Below are positions 17,421 to 26,644 of a stretch of 64,000 bases of DNA, in pieces. Numbering within the stretch: the first letter of the stretch is position 1; each line of letters opens with the position of its first letter. The stretch is from Rhodococcus tukisamuensis NBRC 100609. Lineage in GTDB: Bacteria; Actinomycetota; Actinomycetes; Mycobacteriales; Mycobacteriaceae. The position numbers and the translations under genes were made by a program. The stretch covers positions 186,001 to 250,000 of the forward strand of contig NZ_BCXG01000004.1 of assembly GCF_001894985.1 (NCBI RefSeq), read 5' to 3'. A model generated the notes under the pieces. It worked only from the letters and a program-made list of their open reading frames with translations, made no database searches and had not been told where the DNA came from.

Positions 17421-18592
17421 TGTCGGCCCGCCCGGCGACGCTCGACGCCCTCGAGCAGTCGCTGTCGCTGCGCCGGGTCCGAGGCCACCGCGACGGCGGT
17501 CCCAGCCAGGGCCCGTGCGCCGTCCAGGACGGCCAGATCCGCGGACGCCGTCACGCAGGCCGCCGCGAAGGCAGGCTGGTGGGTGGCGGCGCCGCCGGAC
17601 TCGAGGCCGATCACCGGGTGAATGCCCGGCAGTACGTGTGTCACGTTTCCCATGTCGGTACTTCCCAACGGACGCAGCCCTTCCCACATCGGGGCCAGCG
17701 GACTGCGCCCCATCTCCTCGATCAGTTCACGGTAGGCCTGCACCATCCAGGGATCCGGCACCAGCTCGGCGTAGTCCGGTGAGACGGTGCGGATCTCGTG
17801 CGTACAGCCCGCCGCGAGCGCCCCCGCGGCGAAGCAGGCCAGCACCCGCTCGCTGAGGTTGCCCAGCGACTCGACGCTGCGGGCCCGCAAGTAGTACAGC
17901 ATCTCCACGTGCGCGGGCACGATGTTCGGCGCGATGCCGCCGTCGCTGACGATGCCGTGCAACTGCTGGCCCGCATAGAGGTGCTGGCGGAGCAGCCCGA
18001 CGCCCACCTGGGCGACCGTCGCCGCGTCGGCCGCGTTGCGGCCCAGTTCCGGAGCGGCCGAGGCGTGCGACTCACGACCGCTGAAGGTGACGGCGAGATC
18101 GGCCATGGCCAGGGAGGTGGCGCCGGCGATGTCCTCCGGTCCGGGGTGGACCATCATCGCCGCCCCGAGCGGGTCGAACACCCCCCGCTCGAGCATCAGC
18201 ACCTTCCCACCACCGCTCTCCTCGGCCGGGGTGCCGAGCACTCGCACGGTGATGCCGAGCCGGTCCGCGAGCGGTGCGAGCGCCAGTCCCGCACCGACCG
18301 CGGACGCGGCGATGATGTTGTGCCCGCAGGCATGTCCGATCTCCGGCAGTGCGTCGTACTCGGCGCAGATCCCGATCACGAGCTCGCCGCTGCCGAAACT
18401 GGCACTGAAGGCGGTCGGCAGCCCCGCGACCCCGGACTCGACCTCGAAACCGTGCTGGGCGAGCAACTCCGCGGTCTTCGCGGCGCTGCGGTGCTCCTCG
18501 AACGCGAGCTCCGGGTCCGCGTGGATCGAATGCGACAGCGCGATCAGGTCGGTCTTCGCCGAGGCGATCGCATCGTCCACTTCCGAGTTCAC
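17417..18592 (-). CDS. amiA1: M20-family amidohydrolase, AmiA1-like
   Basis: 391 aa from GTG 18592 (MNSEVDDAIASAK). Signatures: ICAEYDALPEIGHACGHNII near 75-95, supplying the Asp and His-containing metal site; GTPAEESGGGKVLMLERG near 118, with the catalytic Glu; and ESHASAAPELGRNAADAA in the lid domain. It is the first gene of the amiA1-amiB1 operon (4-bp GTGA overlap). Both copies keep a complete metal site, so this is not a degenerate duplicate. The physiological substrate is unknown. Confidence 0.9.
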   Translation of the reverse strand: MNSEVDDAIASAKTDLIALSHSIHADPELAFEEHRSAAKTAELLAQHGFEVESGVAGLPTAFSASFGSGELVIGICAEYDALPEIGHACGHNIIAASAVGAGLALAPLADRLGITVRVLGTPAEESGGGKVLMLERGVFDPLGAAMMVHPGPEDIAGATSLAMADLAVTFSGRESHASAAPELGRNAADAATVAQVGVGLLRQHLYAGQQLHGIVSDGGIAPNIVPAHVEMLYYLRARSVESLGNLSERVLACFAAGALAAGCTHEIRTVSPDYAELVPDPWMVQAYRELIEEMGRSPLAPMWEGLRPLGSTDMGNVTHVLPGIHPVIGLESGGAATHQPAFAAACVTASADLAVLDGARALAGTAVAVASDPAQRQRLLEGVERRRAGRQ

Positions 18593-18653
18593 ACGGTCAG
18601 TCTCTCACTCTCCGCCGCCACGCCGCGCCGACGACTCGGCCGGGCCGGACGGC

Positions 18654-19352
18654 TCAGCCGAGCTTGAGGTTGCCTGCGTCGGTGGGAACGGCGAGCGCGG
18701 TGAGGATCGGCGCGTGGATGCCGGCCTTGATGCGCCCCAGGTTGTCCCCGCGGACGTTGGTCGACGCCGCGGCCCGGGCCACCGCTGCCGCCAGGACCCC
18801 GTCGCCCTCGACCGCCTCGTGGACGATGCCGCCGGCGACCGCGTCGGGTCCGCCGTAGCGGCGGGCGCTGGTCATGGCCTCCACCGCGGTCGCGCGCGGC
18901 AGCTGCGTGGTCATCAGCGAGTTCATGCCGATCGTGAAGCCCATGTTCAGGTTGGCCTCGGGCAGGCAGTAGAAGCCGCGGTCCGAGCGCATCACCCGCT
19001 GGTCGTGGGAGGTGGCGAGCATGGCGCCGGCGCCGAAGGCGTGGCCCTGCACGGCCGCGACCGTGGTCATCGGGAACTCGAGCAGCCGCGCGAACACGGT
19101 GTGGACCCGGTCCAGGTACCAGTGCGCCTTGTCGAGGTTCCCGAACAGCCAGTCGGTGTCGAGACCGTTGGTGAAGAACTTGCCGGTGGCGGTGGTGACC
19201 AACGCCGCGGGACCCTCGTGGGCCTCGACCTCGTCGAGGCGGGCGTGCACGGCGTCGATCCAGTCGGGGTGGAAACGGTTCTCGCTGTCGGTCTGACCTG
19301 CGTTGCCGAGGTACAGGATGAAGACGTCACCGTCGCGCTCGAGATAAGGCAT
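18654..19352 (-). CDS. Enoyl-CoA hydratase/isomerase family protein
   Basis: Crotonase-fold protein of 232 aa. Oxyanion-hole elements are KFFTNGLDTDWLF near 57 and AVQGHAFGAGAMLATSHD near 97. LPEANLNMGFTIGMNS near 127 carries the acidic residue typical of delta3,delta2-enoyl-CoA isomerases rather than both hydratase glutamates, so an isomerase role is plausible. ATG 19352 is the start, with a small TACC-TACG-GGTA inverted repeat just upstream. The gene is single and divergent from deoD, and is not part of the salvage pathway around it. Confidence 0.85.
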   Translation of the reverse strand: MPYLERDGDVFILYLGNAGQTDSENRFHPDWIDAVHARLDEVEAHEGPAALVTTATGKFFTNGLDTDWLFGNLDKAHWYLDRVHTVFARLLEFPMTTVAAVQGHAFGAGAMLATSHDQRVMRSDRGFYCLPEANLNMGFTIGMNSLMTTQLPRATAVEAMTSARRYGGPDAVAGGIVHEAVEGDGVLAAAVARAAASTNVRGDNLGRIKAGIHAPILTALAVPTDAGNLKLG

Positions 19353-19362
19353 GGCCGAATAC

Positions 19363-19374
19363 TACCTACGGGTA
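19363..19374. promoter_or_regulatory. Operator-like TACC(N4)GGTA element
   Basis: TACC-TACG-GGTA lies 11-22 bases upstream of the enoyl-CoA hydratase-family start and 32 bases before deoD. It is a perfect but short inverted repeat, which could be the site of a fatty-acid-linked TetR regulator. Position is the only other support. Confidence 0.3.
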
Positions 19375-19405
19375 ACTTCCCGTGTCGTCAGTACTGTGTC
19401 CGGTC

Positions 19406-20191
19406 ATGGGCAATCTCGAACAGCAGGCCGCGCGCGTCATCGGCGAACGCACCGGAGCCCCGAGGCACGACATCGCGATCGTGCTCGGATCCGGCTGGCA
19501 GGAGGCCGCCGACGCGTTCGGCGAACCGGTCGCCACGGTGCCGATGGCGGAACTGCCGGGCTTCGCCGCGCCGTCCGCGGCCGGGCACACCGGCCAGATC
19601 CGCTCGGTCCGCGTCGGCGACACCCCCGTGTTGCTCCTGCTCGGGCGCACCCACGCCTACGAGGGCCACGACCTGTCCCGGGTGGTGCACCCGGTGCGCA
19701 CCGCCTGCGCGGCGGGCGCGGGCACGGTGATCCTGACCAATGCCGCCGGCGGGATCCGGCCGGACCTGGAGGTCGGGCAGCCGGTGCTGATCGCCGACCA
19801 CCTCAACCTGACCGGCCGGTCGCCGCTGACGGGCGCCGAGTTCGTGAACATGGTCGACGCCTACTCCCCCGGCCTACGGGCGCTGGCCCGCCGCGTCGAC
19901 CCCTCCCTCACCGAGGGCGTGTACGCGGGCCTGCCCGGACCGCACTACGAGACGCCCGCCGAGATCCGGATGCTGCGCACCCTGGGTGCGGACCTGGTCG
20001 GCATGTCGACGGTCCACGAGACGATCGCCGCCCGCGCGGTCGGCGCCCGGGTGCTGGGCCTGTCCCTGGTGACCAACATGGCCGCCGGGATCACCGGCCA
20101 ACCGCCCGACCACACCGAGGTGCTCGCGGCGGGCGCCGCCTCAGCGGCGGCGGTCGGCGCCCTGCTGCGATCCGTGGTGGCCGCACTGTGA
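19406..20191 (+). CDS. deoD: Purine-nucleoside phosphorylase
   Basis: Splits purine nucleosides to base and ribose-1-phosphate. Motifs of the trimeric PNP family: [13 protein letters not shown] near 23, [19 protein letters not shown] near 80, [19 protein letters not shown] near 108, [20 protein letters not shown] near 177, [14 protein letters not shown] near 199 and [12 protein letters not shown] near 223. ATG 19406 gives 261 aa; a GTG at 19382 in the same frame would add eight residues. The stop overlaps the pmmB GTG, so the two are coupled, as in Rv3307-Rv3308. Ribose-1-phosphate from this enzyme could be handled by the phosphomutase next door. Confidence 0.94.
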   Translation: MGNLEQQAARVIGERTGAPRHDIAIVLGSGWQEAADAFGEPVATVPMAELPGFAAPSAAGHTGQIRSVRVGDTPVLLLLGRTHAYEGHDLSRVVHPVRTACAAGAGTVILTNAAGGIRPDLEVGQPVLIADHLNLTGRSPLTGAEFVNMVDAYSPGLRALARRVDPSLTEGVYAGLPGPHYETPAEIRMLRTLGADLVGMSTVHETIAARAVGARVLGLSLVTNMAAGITGQPPDHTEVLAAGAASAAAVGALLRSVVAAL

Positions 20192-21711
20192 CCGACGAGG
20201 CCGCACCGACCGACGAGGCCCCGCTGGCCTTCGGCACCGCCGGGCTGCGCGGCCCGCTGCGCCCCGGGCCCGGTGGGATGAACGTCGAGACCGTCACCCG
20301 CACCACCGCCGGCCTGGCCGCATGGCTGCAGGGCCGCTGCCTCGGCGGCAGCGTCGTGGTGGTCGGGCGCGATGCCCGCCACGGGTCCGCGGAGTTCGCA
20401 GAGGCCGCGGCGGAGGTGCTCGCGGCTGCCGACTTCTCCGTGGTCCTGCTGCCCCGGCCGCTGCCCACACCGGTGCTGGCCTTCGCGGTCCGTCGCCTCG
20501 GCGCGCAGGCCGGGGTGCAGATCACGGCGTCGCACAACCCGGCGACCGACAACGGGTACAAGGTGTACCTCGGCGGCGGGGCGCAACTGGTCTCGCCGGC
20601 CGACCGGGAGATCGAGGGCGCCGTCGCGTCGATCGGTCCCGCTTCGGAGGTGCCTCGCCTGCCGGTCGAACCCGCCGACGACGCGCTGCTCACCGAGTAT
20701 CTCGCCCGGGTGGCGTCGCTCCCCCGCGGCACGGCGCGACGACTGCGAATCGCCCTGACGCCGTTGCACGGGGTGGGCGGCGAGACCGTGGTCGCCGCGC
20801 TCACCGCGGCCGGATACACCGACCTGCACACCGTCACAGAACAATTCGAGCCGGACCCGGACTTCCCCACCGTCGACTTCCCGAACCCCGAGGAACCGGG
20901 GGCCACCGATGCGCTGCTCGCACTGGCGGAGCGGGTGGACGCGGACCTCGCGATCGCGCTCGACCCCGACGCCGACAGGTGTGCGGTCGGCGTGCCCGGG
21001 CCCGACGGCTGGCGGATGCTCTCCGGCGACGAGACCGGCGCCCTGCTGGGCCAGTACCTGATCGGCGTGCAGGACCCCGGCTCGAACCCCCTCGTCGCCA
21101 CCACCATCGTGTCGTCTCAACTGCTGTCGAAGATCGCGGCGGCCCACGGCGCTCGGTTCGCGCAGACGTTGACCGGGTTCAAGTGGCTGGTGCGCTCGGG
21201 GCCAGGCCTGGTGTACGCCTACGAGGAGGCGATCGGGCACTGCGTCGACCCCGACGCGGTGCGCGACAAGGACGGCATCTCCGCGGCGGTGGTCGTCGCC
21301 GACATCGCGGCCGGCTGGAAGGTCCAGGGCCACACCCTGCTCGACAGGCTGGACGCACTCGCCGTGCAGTTCGGGGTGCACGCCACCGCGGCGGTCTCGC
21401 ACCGGGTCGAGCGGCTCGAAGAGATCACCGCGATGATGGAGCGATTCCGGGCGGCACCACCGACCGAACTGGCCGGCGACGCGGTGACCGCCGACGACCT
21501 CCTCGACCGGCGGGGCCAGGCGCGGACCGACGCGGTGGTGCTGCAGGGCAGCCGCACCCGAATGGTGGTGCGCCCGTCGGGAACCGAGCCGAAGGTCAAG
21601 TGCTATCTCGAGGTCGTCGAAGCGGTCTCGAACCACGCCGACCTGCCGCGCGGCCGCGCCGGCGCCGCCGCCCGCCTGCGTGCGCTGACCGAAGTCGCCC
21701 TCGGGTTGTGA
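20188..21711 (+). CDS. pmmB: Alpha-D-phosphohexomutase (phosphomannomutase/phosphopentomutase type)
   Basis: 507 aa from GTG 20188, which overlaps the deoD stop (GTGA); the longer open frame upstream is a shadow. All four site motifs are present: [20 protein letters not shown] near 112 with the phospho-serine, [14 protein letters not shown] near 257 for Mg, [14 protein letters not shown] near 279 and [18 protein letters not shown] near 347 for the sugar, and [17 protein letters not shown] near 463 for the phosphate. Annotated as pmmB in mycobacteria, but coupling to deoD favours ribose-phosphate interconversion in nucleoside salvage. That is inference. Confidence 0.9.
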   Translation: MTDEAAPTDEAPLAFGTAGLRGPLRPGPGGMNVETVTRTTAGLAAWLQGRCLGGSVVVVGRDARHGSAEFAEAAAEVLAAADFSVVLLPRPLPTPVLAFAVRRLGAQAGVQITASHNPATDNGYKVYLGGGAQLVSPADREIEGAVASIGPASEVPRLPVEPADDALLTEYLARVASLPRGTARRLRIALTPLHGVGGETVVAALTAAGYTDLHTVTEQFEPDPDFPTVDFPNPEEPGATDALLALAERVDADLAIALDPDADRCAVGVPGPDGWRMLSGDETGALLGQYLIGVQDPGSNPLVATTIVSSQLLSKIAAAHGARFAQTLTGFKWLVRSGPGLVYAYEEAIGHCVDPDAVRDKDGISAAVVVADIAAGWKVQGHTLLDRLDALAVQFGVHATAAVSHRVERLEEITAMMERFRAAPPTELAGDAVTADDLLDRRGQARTDAVVLQGSRTRMVVRPSGTEPKVKCYLEVVEAVSNHADLPRGRAGAAARLRALTEVALGL

Positions 21712-21733
21712 CTGGTCCCTACACTTCGTGGCG

Positions 21734-22372
21734 ATGAACGAGGACCCGATGCTGCTCGACGCGGCAGTGCACCCCGACCCCCCGCATCCGCCCGCGCCCC
21801 GGCATCACAAGGCGCCGATGCTGATCGCGGCGTTCGCCGTGGGCCTGCTCGCGGCGGCCGGGATCGTCGCGGCAGCCATGATCTGGATGCCCGCCCCGGA
21901 GCGGGCCACCGTCGCGGTTTCCCCGGTCGTCGCCGCACCGCCGAGCACCGTCTACATCACGGTGCCCGCGGCTCCCCTGCCGCCGGCACCTCCGGCCGAG
22001 CCCCCGGCGCCGGCCGTCGACGCACAGCCCGCCCCGGCCCTCGCGGCACCCACGGTGGACGGCACCGACGCGCAGGGCTTCCTCGGGTCCGCGGCCGCCA
22101 GTTGCCGGTCCGGCCATCCCGCGGTGGCCGTGGTGCGGACCGAGAAGTCGCGCGCGGTGATCTGCGAGGCCGACGACGGTGGTCGCTACTACCGGGCGCT
22201 GCGACTGCGCGACGGCGCCCCGCTCGAGGTGGGCGGCGCGGCGGCCGCCGGCGACGGCTTCGTCGCGCGCACCGGCAGCTACGCCTACTTCGTGTCCCCG
22301 AACGGGCTGACCGTCAGCCGCTGGGGGAACGCCCTCTCGCAGGAGCCCGCGATCGAGTACTGGTCACGCTGA
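21734..22372 (+). CDS. Membrane-anchored Pro/Ala-rich protein, unknown function
   Basis: 212 aa (ATG 21734; GTG 21728 is possible). A short cytoplasmic Pro/His-rich segment is followed by one hydrophobic helix (MLIAAFAVGLLAAAGIVAAA, about residues 29-48), a long Pro/Ala linker to about residue 105, and a compact C-terminal part (FLGSAAASCRSGHPAVAVVR, then EADDGGRYYRALRLRDG and YFVSPNGLTVSRWG) that may be a small extracytoplasmic domain. Two cysteines are present, near 118 and 140. It starts 22 bases after pmmB. I recognise no family. Confidence 0.75.
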   Translation: MNEDPMLLDAAVHPDPPHPPAPRHHKAPMLIAAFAVGLLAAAGIVAAAMIWMPAPERATVAVSPVVAAPPSTVYITVPAAPLPPAPPAEPPAPAVDAQPAPALAAPTVDGTDAQGFLGSAAASCRSGHPAVAVVRTEKSRAVICEADDGGRYYRALRLRDGAPLEVGGAAAAGDGFVARTGSYAYFVSPNGLTVSRWGNALSQEPAIEYWSR

Positions 22373-22385
22373 GCGGTGAAGGACC

Positions 22386-23015
22386 TCAGATCCAACGGGG
22401 GCCGAACTGCCGGTCCCCGGCATCGCCGAGCCCGGGGACGATGAACGCGTCCTCGTTCAGGCCCTCGTCGACGGCGGCGGCGACCAACCGGACCGGGAAC
22501 CCCGAGTTCTCCAGCGCCGCAACACCCTGCGGGGCGGTGACCACGCAGACCGCGGTGATGTCGGTGGCTCCGCGGGCAACGAGCAGTTCGATGGTGTGCA
22601 CCATGGAACCACCGGTGGCCAGCATCGGGTCCAGGACGTAGACCGGGATACCGGACAGGTCGTCCGGCAGCGACTCGAGGTACGGCACCGGCTCGTGGGT
22701 CTGCTCGTCGCGGGCCATGCCGACGAACCCGACCTGCGACTGCGGGATCAGCGAACTGGCCTGCTCGACCATGCCGAGTCCGGCGCGGAGCACCGGCACC
22801 AGCAGCGGCGGCTTGGCCAACCGCACCCCGCGGGTCGTCGCCACCGGGGTCTGCACGTCGAAGTCCTCGATCTCGGCGTCCCGGATGGCCTCGTAGATGA
22901 GCATCTGGGTGAGCTGACGCAGCGCGGACCGGAAGGTGGGGTTGTCGCTGCGGGCGTCACGCATCGTGGTCAACAGCGCGGCCGCCAGCGGATGATCGAC
23001 GAGTTGCGTCTCCAT
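22386..23015 (-). CDS. upp: Uracil phosphoribosyltransferase
   Basis: Makes UMP from uracil and PRPP. The PRPP loop [17 protein letters not shown] lies near residue 128 and the uracil-binding end [27 protein letters not shown] is visible in outline (key part [13 protein letters not shown] near 192-204). [20 protein letters not shown] near 77 is characteristic. Length 209 aa is standard. It faces the Pro/Ala-rich gene convergently and is divergent from the EspC-like operon. It belongs functionally with deoD, add, deoA and cdd. Confidence 0.96.
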   Translation of the reverse strand: METQLVDHPLAAALLTTMRDARSDNPTFRSALRQLTQMLIYEAIRDAEIEDFDVQTPVATTRGVRLAKPPLLVPVLRAGLGMVEQASSLIPQSQVGFVGMARDEQTHEPVPYLESLPDDLSGIPVYVLDPMLATGGSMVHTIELLVARGATDITAVCVVTAPQGVAALENSGFPVRLVAAAVDEGLNEDAFIVPGLGDAGDRQFGPRWI

Positions 23016-23108
23016 ACCGCCAACAATATGCGCCGAGGGGAACCGGTGCGGGGCAGGAAGCGTCCAACCCGGTGACAGGACACTTCATTCAGCCCGGGGG
23101 GAACCGAG

Positions 23109-23432
23109 ATGAACGAGTTTTCGGCGACGACGGACGGCATCCGCGGCTTCGGCGCCGCGGCGGGAGCGATGGCCACACGGGTGCAGGGCGCAGCGGTGGG
23201 GGCCGCGGCGGCCGGACCGGCCCTGCTCGGTCCGGCATTCGGCCTGATCGGCGCCGACTTCGTGGCGGCCTTCGCGGCCGCGCAGGGCGGACACGTGCGC
23301 GCGCTCGGCGCGCTGGCCGGGGTCCTCGACGGCATGGGCGGCGCCGCATCGGCCACCGCCGATGCGTACGACGCAGCCGACCAGGGCGTCGCGGCCGCGC
23401 TGCGCGCCACCGGCGCCGGGCTGGAGGCCTGA
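23109..23432 (+). CDS. EspC-like small helical protein, probable type VII secretion substrate
   Basis: 107-residue Ala/Gly-rich two-helix protein without a signal peptide. The second half (GADFVAAFAAAQGGHVRALG onward) follows the pattern of EspC-type ESX substrates, and TADAYDAADQGVAAAL near residue 85 contains YxxxD, the general type VII secretion signal. The first half has a helix plus a Gly/Ala turn. It is the first gene of a four-gene operon, two bases before the NlpC/P60 gene, with a GGGGGGAACC purine-rich stretch upstream of the ATG. No ESX core gene (EccC etc.) is present in the window. Family assignment by pattern; moderate confidence. Confidence 0.7.
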   Translation: MNEFSATTDGIRGFGAAAGAMATRVQGAAVGAAAAGPALLGPAFGLIGADFVAAFAAAQGGHVRALGALAGVLDGMGGAASATADAYDAADQGVAAALRATGAGLEA

Positions 23433-23434
23433 GC

Positions 23435-24649
23435 ATGCTCGGCGTCGACGTCCTGGCCCGGCCCCTGCTCGAACTGCTCGAGACCTTCGGCACCGGGGTG
23501 ATGCCGCCCGACGGCCCGGCGGACGCGCTGCGGGTCGCCTCGGTGGCGCTCGACGCCGCCTACGCCGTCGCCAGTCGTGGCCTCGCCGAACTCGGCGGCG
23601 TGTGGTCGGGCGCCGCCGCGGAGGCCGCGGCGGCGAAGGCCGAGCAGACGCAGGTGCAGCAGGTGCAGCTCTCGGACCGCGGCCAGGAGATCGCCACGGT
23701 CCTCACCGCGGCGTCGCAGGACGTGAACACCGGTGTCGCCGAACTCGAGGCCGTGGTGCAGTCGTTCGTGTCGGTGACGACGGCCGCCGGTCCGGCGCTC
23801 GCCACGCCCGCCGGCCAGGTGATGATCATCGCGGCCGCGCTCGACCACCTCTCCCGCGGCCTCGCCGTGGTCGCGCGTGTGCGGGCGGAACTGACCGCAC
23901 ACACCGGGGCGATGACCGCGCTGACCACCCCCGAGCCGGGCGTGGACCCGGCCGATCCCGGCGCCGTCACGGCCGCGGTCCGGCCGTCCGGCGCCGGCCC
24001 CACGGTGGACACCGCCGGCCTGCAGCAGCGCGGTGACGCGTTCAGCGGCTTCGGGCGCAGCTTCGCGAACGCGGCCGCCGCCCCCGGTGACGCCTACCCG
24101 GGATTCGCCGGCGGCGCCCCGATGCCCGCGAGGTCCGGTGGCCGGGTCGCCGGTCCGGGGCGCCCGGGTGCGACCGGTTCGGGTTACGGCGGCCCAGGTT
24201 TCGGCGGCTCCGATTTCAGCAGCTCTGGCAGCGGGTCCGCGGGCAGCAGCGGCGGCAGCGTCGAGGTGTTCCTGCCGGACGGCACCACGGCGATGGCCCC
24301 GAACCAGCAGGCCGCCGACGCCGTGCGCAACGCGCTGAGCCAGCAGGGGGTGCCGTACGTGTGGGGCGGCACCACCCCGGGGCAGGGTCTGGACTGCTCC
24401 GGCCTGACCCAGTGGGCATACGGCGAGGCCGGGGTGCAACTGCCCCGGCTCGCGCAGGAACAGGACATCGGGATCGCGGTCGACCAGTCCGAGCTGATGC
24501 CCGGTGACCTCGCCGTGTGGGACGGGCACGTGGCGATGGTGATCGGCGGCGGTCAGATGGTCGAGGCAGGAGACCCGGTGCAGGTCAGTTCCGTGCGTAC
24601 CGAGAACATCGGCATGGGCTTCCACGGCTTCTACCGGCCCACGACGTGA
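23435..24649 (+). CDS. NlpC/P60 (C40) peptidoglycan hydrolase with helical N-terminal domain, no signal peptide
   Basis: 404 aa from ATG 23435. Residues 1-170 are helical and Ala-rich, resembling WXG/ESX cargo domains, with GLAELGGVWSGAAAEAAAAK near 51 where VWSG may act as a WxG turn. A Gly/Ser/Pro-rich linker spans about 200-275. The C-terminus is an NlpC/P60 domain: VPYVWGGTTPGQGLDCSGL (Cys321 nucleophile) and DGHVAMVIGGGQMVEAG (His365). Such enzymes cleave stem peptides. With no Sec signal and an EspC-like gene directly upstream, export by a type VII system is inferred. Its stop overlaps the next gene by GTGA. Confidence 0.85.
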   Translation: MLGVDVLARPLLELLETFGTGVMPPDGPADALRVASVALDAAYAVASRGLAELGGVWSGAAAEAAAAKAEQTQVQQVQLSDRGQEIATVLTAASQDVNTGVAELEAVVQSFVSVTTAAGPALATPAGQVMIIAAALDHLSRGLAVVARVRAELTAHTGAMTALTTPEPGVDPADPGAVTAAVRPSGAGPTVDTAGLQQRGDAFSGFGRSFANAAAAPGDAYPGFAGGAPMPARSGGRVAGPGRPGATGSGYGGPGFGGSDFSSSGSGSAGSSGGSVEVFLPDGTTAMAPNQQAADAVRNALSQQGVPYVWGGTTPGQGLDCSGLTQWAYGEAGVQLPRLAQEQDIGIAVDQSELMPGDLAVWDGHVAMVIGGGQMVEAGDPVQVSSVRTENIGMGFHGFYRPTT

Positions 24650-25035
24650 GCGCCGACCAGTCGCCGGTCGCTCCGCAGCCTCCGGTCGCTCCGCAGGCTC
24701 CGCTCCTGCGGTCCGACGTCGCGACGGCGACGGCGCACAACCCGGCCGGCACCGTCACGGTGCGCTGCAGCGACCGCGGCCTGCCGCTGGAGGTACGCCT
24801 CGACCCCCGCGAACTACGGTACGGCGGCGGCCACCTCGCCGCGACCATCCTCGAGGTCGGCCGCCTCGCCACCGCCGAGGCGAGGGCCCGGCGGCGTATC
24901 GAACTCGCCGACGCCGGCGTGCCCCCCGACGTCCTCGACGCCCTCGGCCTGCCCACCCGCGCCGCACTGGCCGAGGCCGAGCGCACCGCGGACGCCGACC
25001 GGCCCGCCCCGACCAGTTGGCTGCGGCCGTTGTGA
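24646..25035 (+). CDS. YbaB/EbfC-like small protein
   Basis: 129 aa from GTG 24646, overlapping the NlpC/P60 stop. A Pro-rich leader of about 25 residues precedes TVTVRCSDRGLPLEVRLDP, a beta pattern typical of YbaB, then helices (GGGHLAATILEVGRLATAEA onward). YbaB-fold proteins include the EspD type that supports ESX substrates in mycobacteria. Next to secretion-type cargo, a chaperone-like role is more plausible than nucleoid binding, but that is inference. The C-terminal part (TRAALAEAERTADADRPAP) looks flexible. Confidence 0.65.
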   Translation: MSADQSPVAPQPPVAPQAPLLRSDVATATAHNPAGTVTVRCSDRGLPLEVRLDPRELRYGGGHLAATILEVGRLATAEARARRRIELADAGVPPDVLDALGLPTRAALAEAERTADADRPAPTSWLRPL

Positions 25036-25334
25036 GCGGGGTCGAGATGGACCGGGTCGTGTCCGCTGCCGCCACCCGGCTCGAATCACTGGAGACGGCG
25101 CTGCACCTGCTGGGCGGCCTGCGGGCCCGGGTCACCCACGGCTCCGGCGTGGTGAGCGTCGAGGTGGACGAGAACGGCGGCATGACGGGGCTGTGGATCT
25201 CCGAGTCCCTCGACCGAGTCGACGCCACTGACCTGGGCCGGGCCGTCACGGAGACCGCTGCCAGCGCCGCGGATGTGGTCTCCACGCAACGAGATCGGAT
25301 CCTGGCATCGCTTCACGACGTGTTCACCTACTAG
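25032..25334 (+). CDS. YbaB/EbfC-family small protein
   Basis: 100 aa from GTG 25032, overlapping the upstream stop (GTGA); ATG 25047 (MDRVVSAA) is an alternative. The YbaB pattern is clear: an N-terminal helix, then GSGVVSVEVDENGGMTGLWI as the paired strands, then a C-terminal helix (LGRAVTETAASAADVV). It is the last gene of the four-gene cassette, ten bases before the Rv3311-like gene. Two YbaB-like proteins in series suggest a heterodimeric partner for the two secreted-type proteins. Confidence 0.7.
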   Translation: MSGVEMDRVVSAAATRLESLETALHLLGGLRARVTHGSGVVSVEVDENGGMTGLWISESLDRVDATDLGRAVTETAASAADVVSTQRDRILASLHDVFTY

Positions 25335-25344
25335 GCTTCCCGCC

Positions 25345-26613
25345 ATGGCAGGAGACATCGTCCCGATCCAGCTCGGTCTGACCGACGGAGACCTCGTTAC
25401 TCTGTGGGCTCCGCGCTGGCGGGAGGGCGACGACGAGTGGGAAGCGTTCCTCGGTCACGAGGAGAACCTCTACGCGTTCGAGTCGGCCGCCGAACTCGCC
25501 GCGTTCGTCCGCGGCAACTCGGAGCACGACCTGGTCGAGCATCCGTCGTGGGCGACGGTCGTCGCGCTCTCCGCCGCCGAACTCGAGCCGGACGAGGCGA
25601 ACGTCTACGACCTGATCGGGGCGCCGGAACTGGCGGCCGAGGATCCGGACCCGGACGTCCTGACCAAGCTCGCGGAGACCCTCGAGATGGCCCAGAGCCT
25701 CGGGGACGTCTGCGACCTCGACGTCGTCACCCGGTTCTTCAGCTCGCACCCCCTCCTCGGTGCGCTGCCGGGCGCGCCCGGCACGTTCGAGGACCGTGAG
25801 GGCGAGCAGCTGTGGGCGAAGGTCGGCGCCGCCCTGGCCGACGGCTGGGACGACGTGCTGGACGCGATCGACGCCGTGGTCGCCACGCCGGCGGTCGACG
25901 CAGCCGCGGTCGCGGAGGCCGAGGCAGAGATCCTGGCCGCCGAGGAGAACACCGTCGACGCCGACGACGCGGCGGGCGACGACGAGTCCGACGAGGACCT
26001 CGAGTTCATGACGCTCGACCTCGACGACGACACCACGGATCCGATTGCCCTTGCGGCGGCAGAGGAAACGTTCTGGACTTCGGTCGGCATCGACCCGATC
26101 AAGATCATCACCGCCGCGGAGACCTACTACACCCTGCGCTGCTATCTCGGCGACGAGCCGGTCTTCCTCGGCCGGGCCGGGCGGATCCAGGTGTTCACCT
26201 CGGAGCGCGCACTGGCCCGGTACCTCGCCGACAACCACGACCACGACCTCGCGAGGGTGAGCACCTACTCGGACGTGCAGGCCGCGGCCGTCGACGGCGC
26301 ACTCGAGGTCGAGGTGACCGACGAGAACATCTACGTGCTCCCCGGCCTGGTCGACGACCTGGCCGCGGGTCCGCAGGCCGTGGACGTCGACCAGCTCGAC
26401 CTGGCGGTCGAGTTGTTCACCGACGCCGCGGAGTACGCGAAGGACCCGAGCACCGAGGCTGCGCTCGCCGCCTCCACCCCGTTGGGCTGGTACGTCTCGT
26501 ACACCCTCAACCCGGACCCCACCCGGCTGGCGCCGTCCGCGCCGTACCACGCGGAGTCCGAGGCCTGGCGCGCCCTCGAGCGCGAGTTCGAGGCCCGGCT
26601 GCGCACCGACTGA
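25345..26613 (+). CDS. Conserved acidic protein of unknown function (Rv3311-like)
   Basis: 422 aa from ATG 25345 (MAGDIVPIQLGLTDGDLVTL). Very acidic overall. Two similar halves are visible: WEAFLGHEENLYAFESAAEL with FVRGNSEHDLVEHPSW near 35-70, and YLGDEPVFLGRAGRIQVFTS with YLADNHDHDLARVSTYSDV near 265-310, suggesting an internal duplication. They are joined by an Asp/Glu-rich segment (about 195-230). The position between upp and add matches Rv3311. No catalytic motif, signal or membrane helix is seen. Function unknown. Confidence 0.85.
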   Translation: MAGDIVPIQLGLTDGDLVTLWAPRWREGDDEWEAFLGHEENLYAFESAAELAAFVRGNSEHDLVEHPSWATVVALSAAELEPDEANVYDLIGAPELAAEDPDPDVLTKLAETLEMAQSLGDVCDLDVVTRFFSSHPLLGALPGAPGTFEDREGEQLWAKVGAALADGWDDVLDAIDAVVATPAVDAAAVAEAEAEILAAEENTVDADDAAGDDESDEDLEFMTLDLDDDTTDPIALAAAEETFWTSVGIDPIKIITAAETYYTLRCYLGDEPVFLGRAGRIQVFTSERALARYLADNHDHDLARVSTYSDVQAAAVDGALEVEVTDENIYVLPGLVDDLAAGPQAVDVDQLDLAVELFTDAAEYAKDPSTEAALAASTPLGWYVSYTLNPDPTRLAPSAPYHAESEAWRALEREFEARLRTD

Positions 26614-26644
26614 CCGGCCGATCGGCGGCCGGCCTCGACACCGG

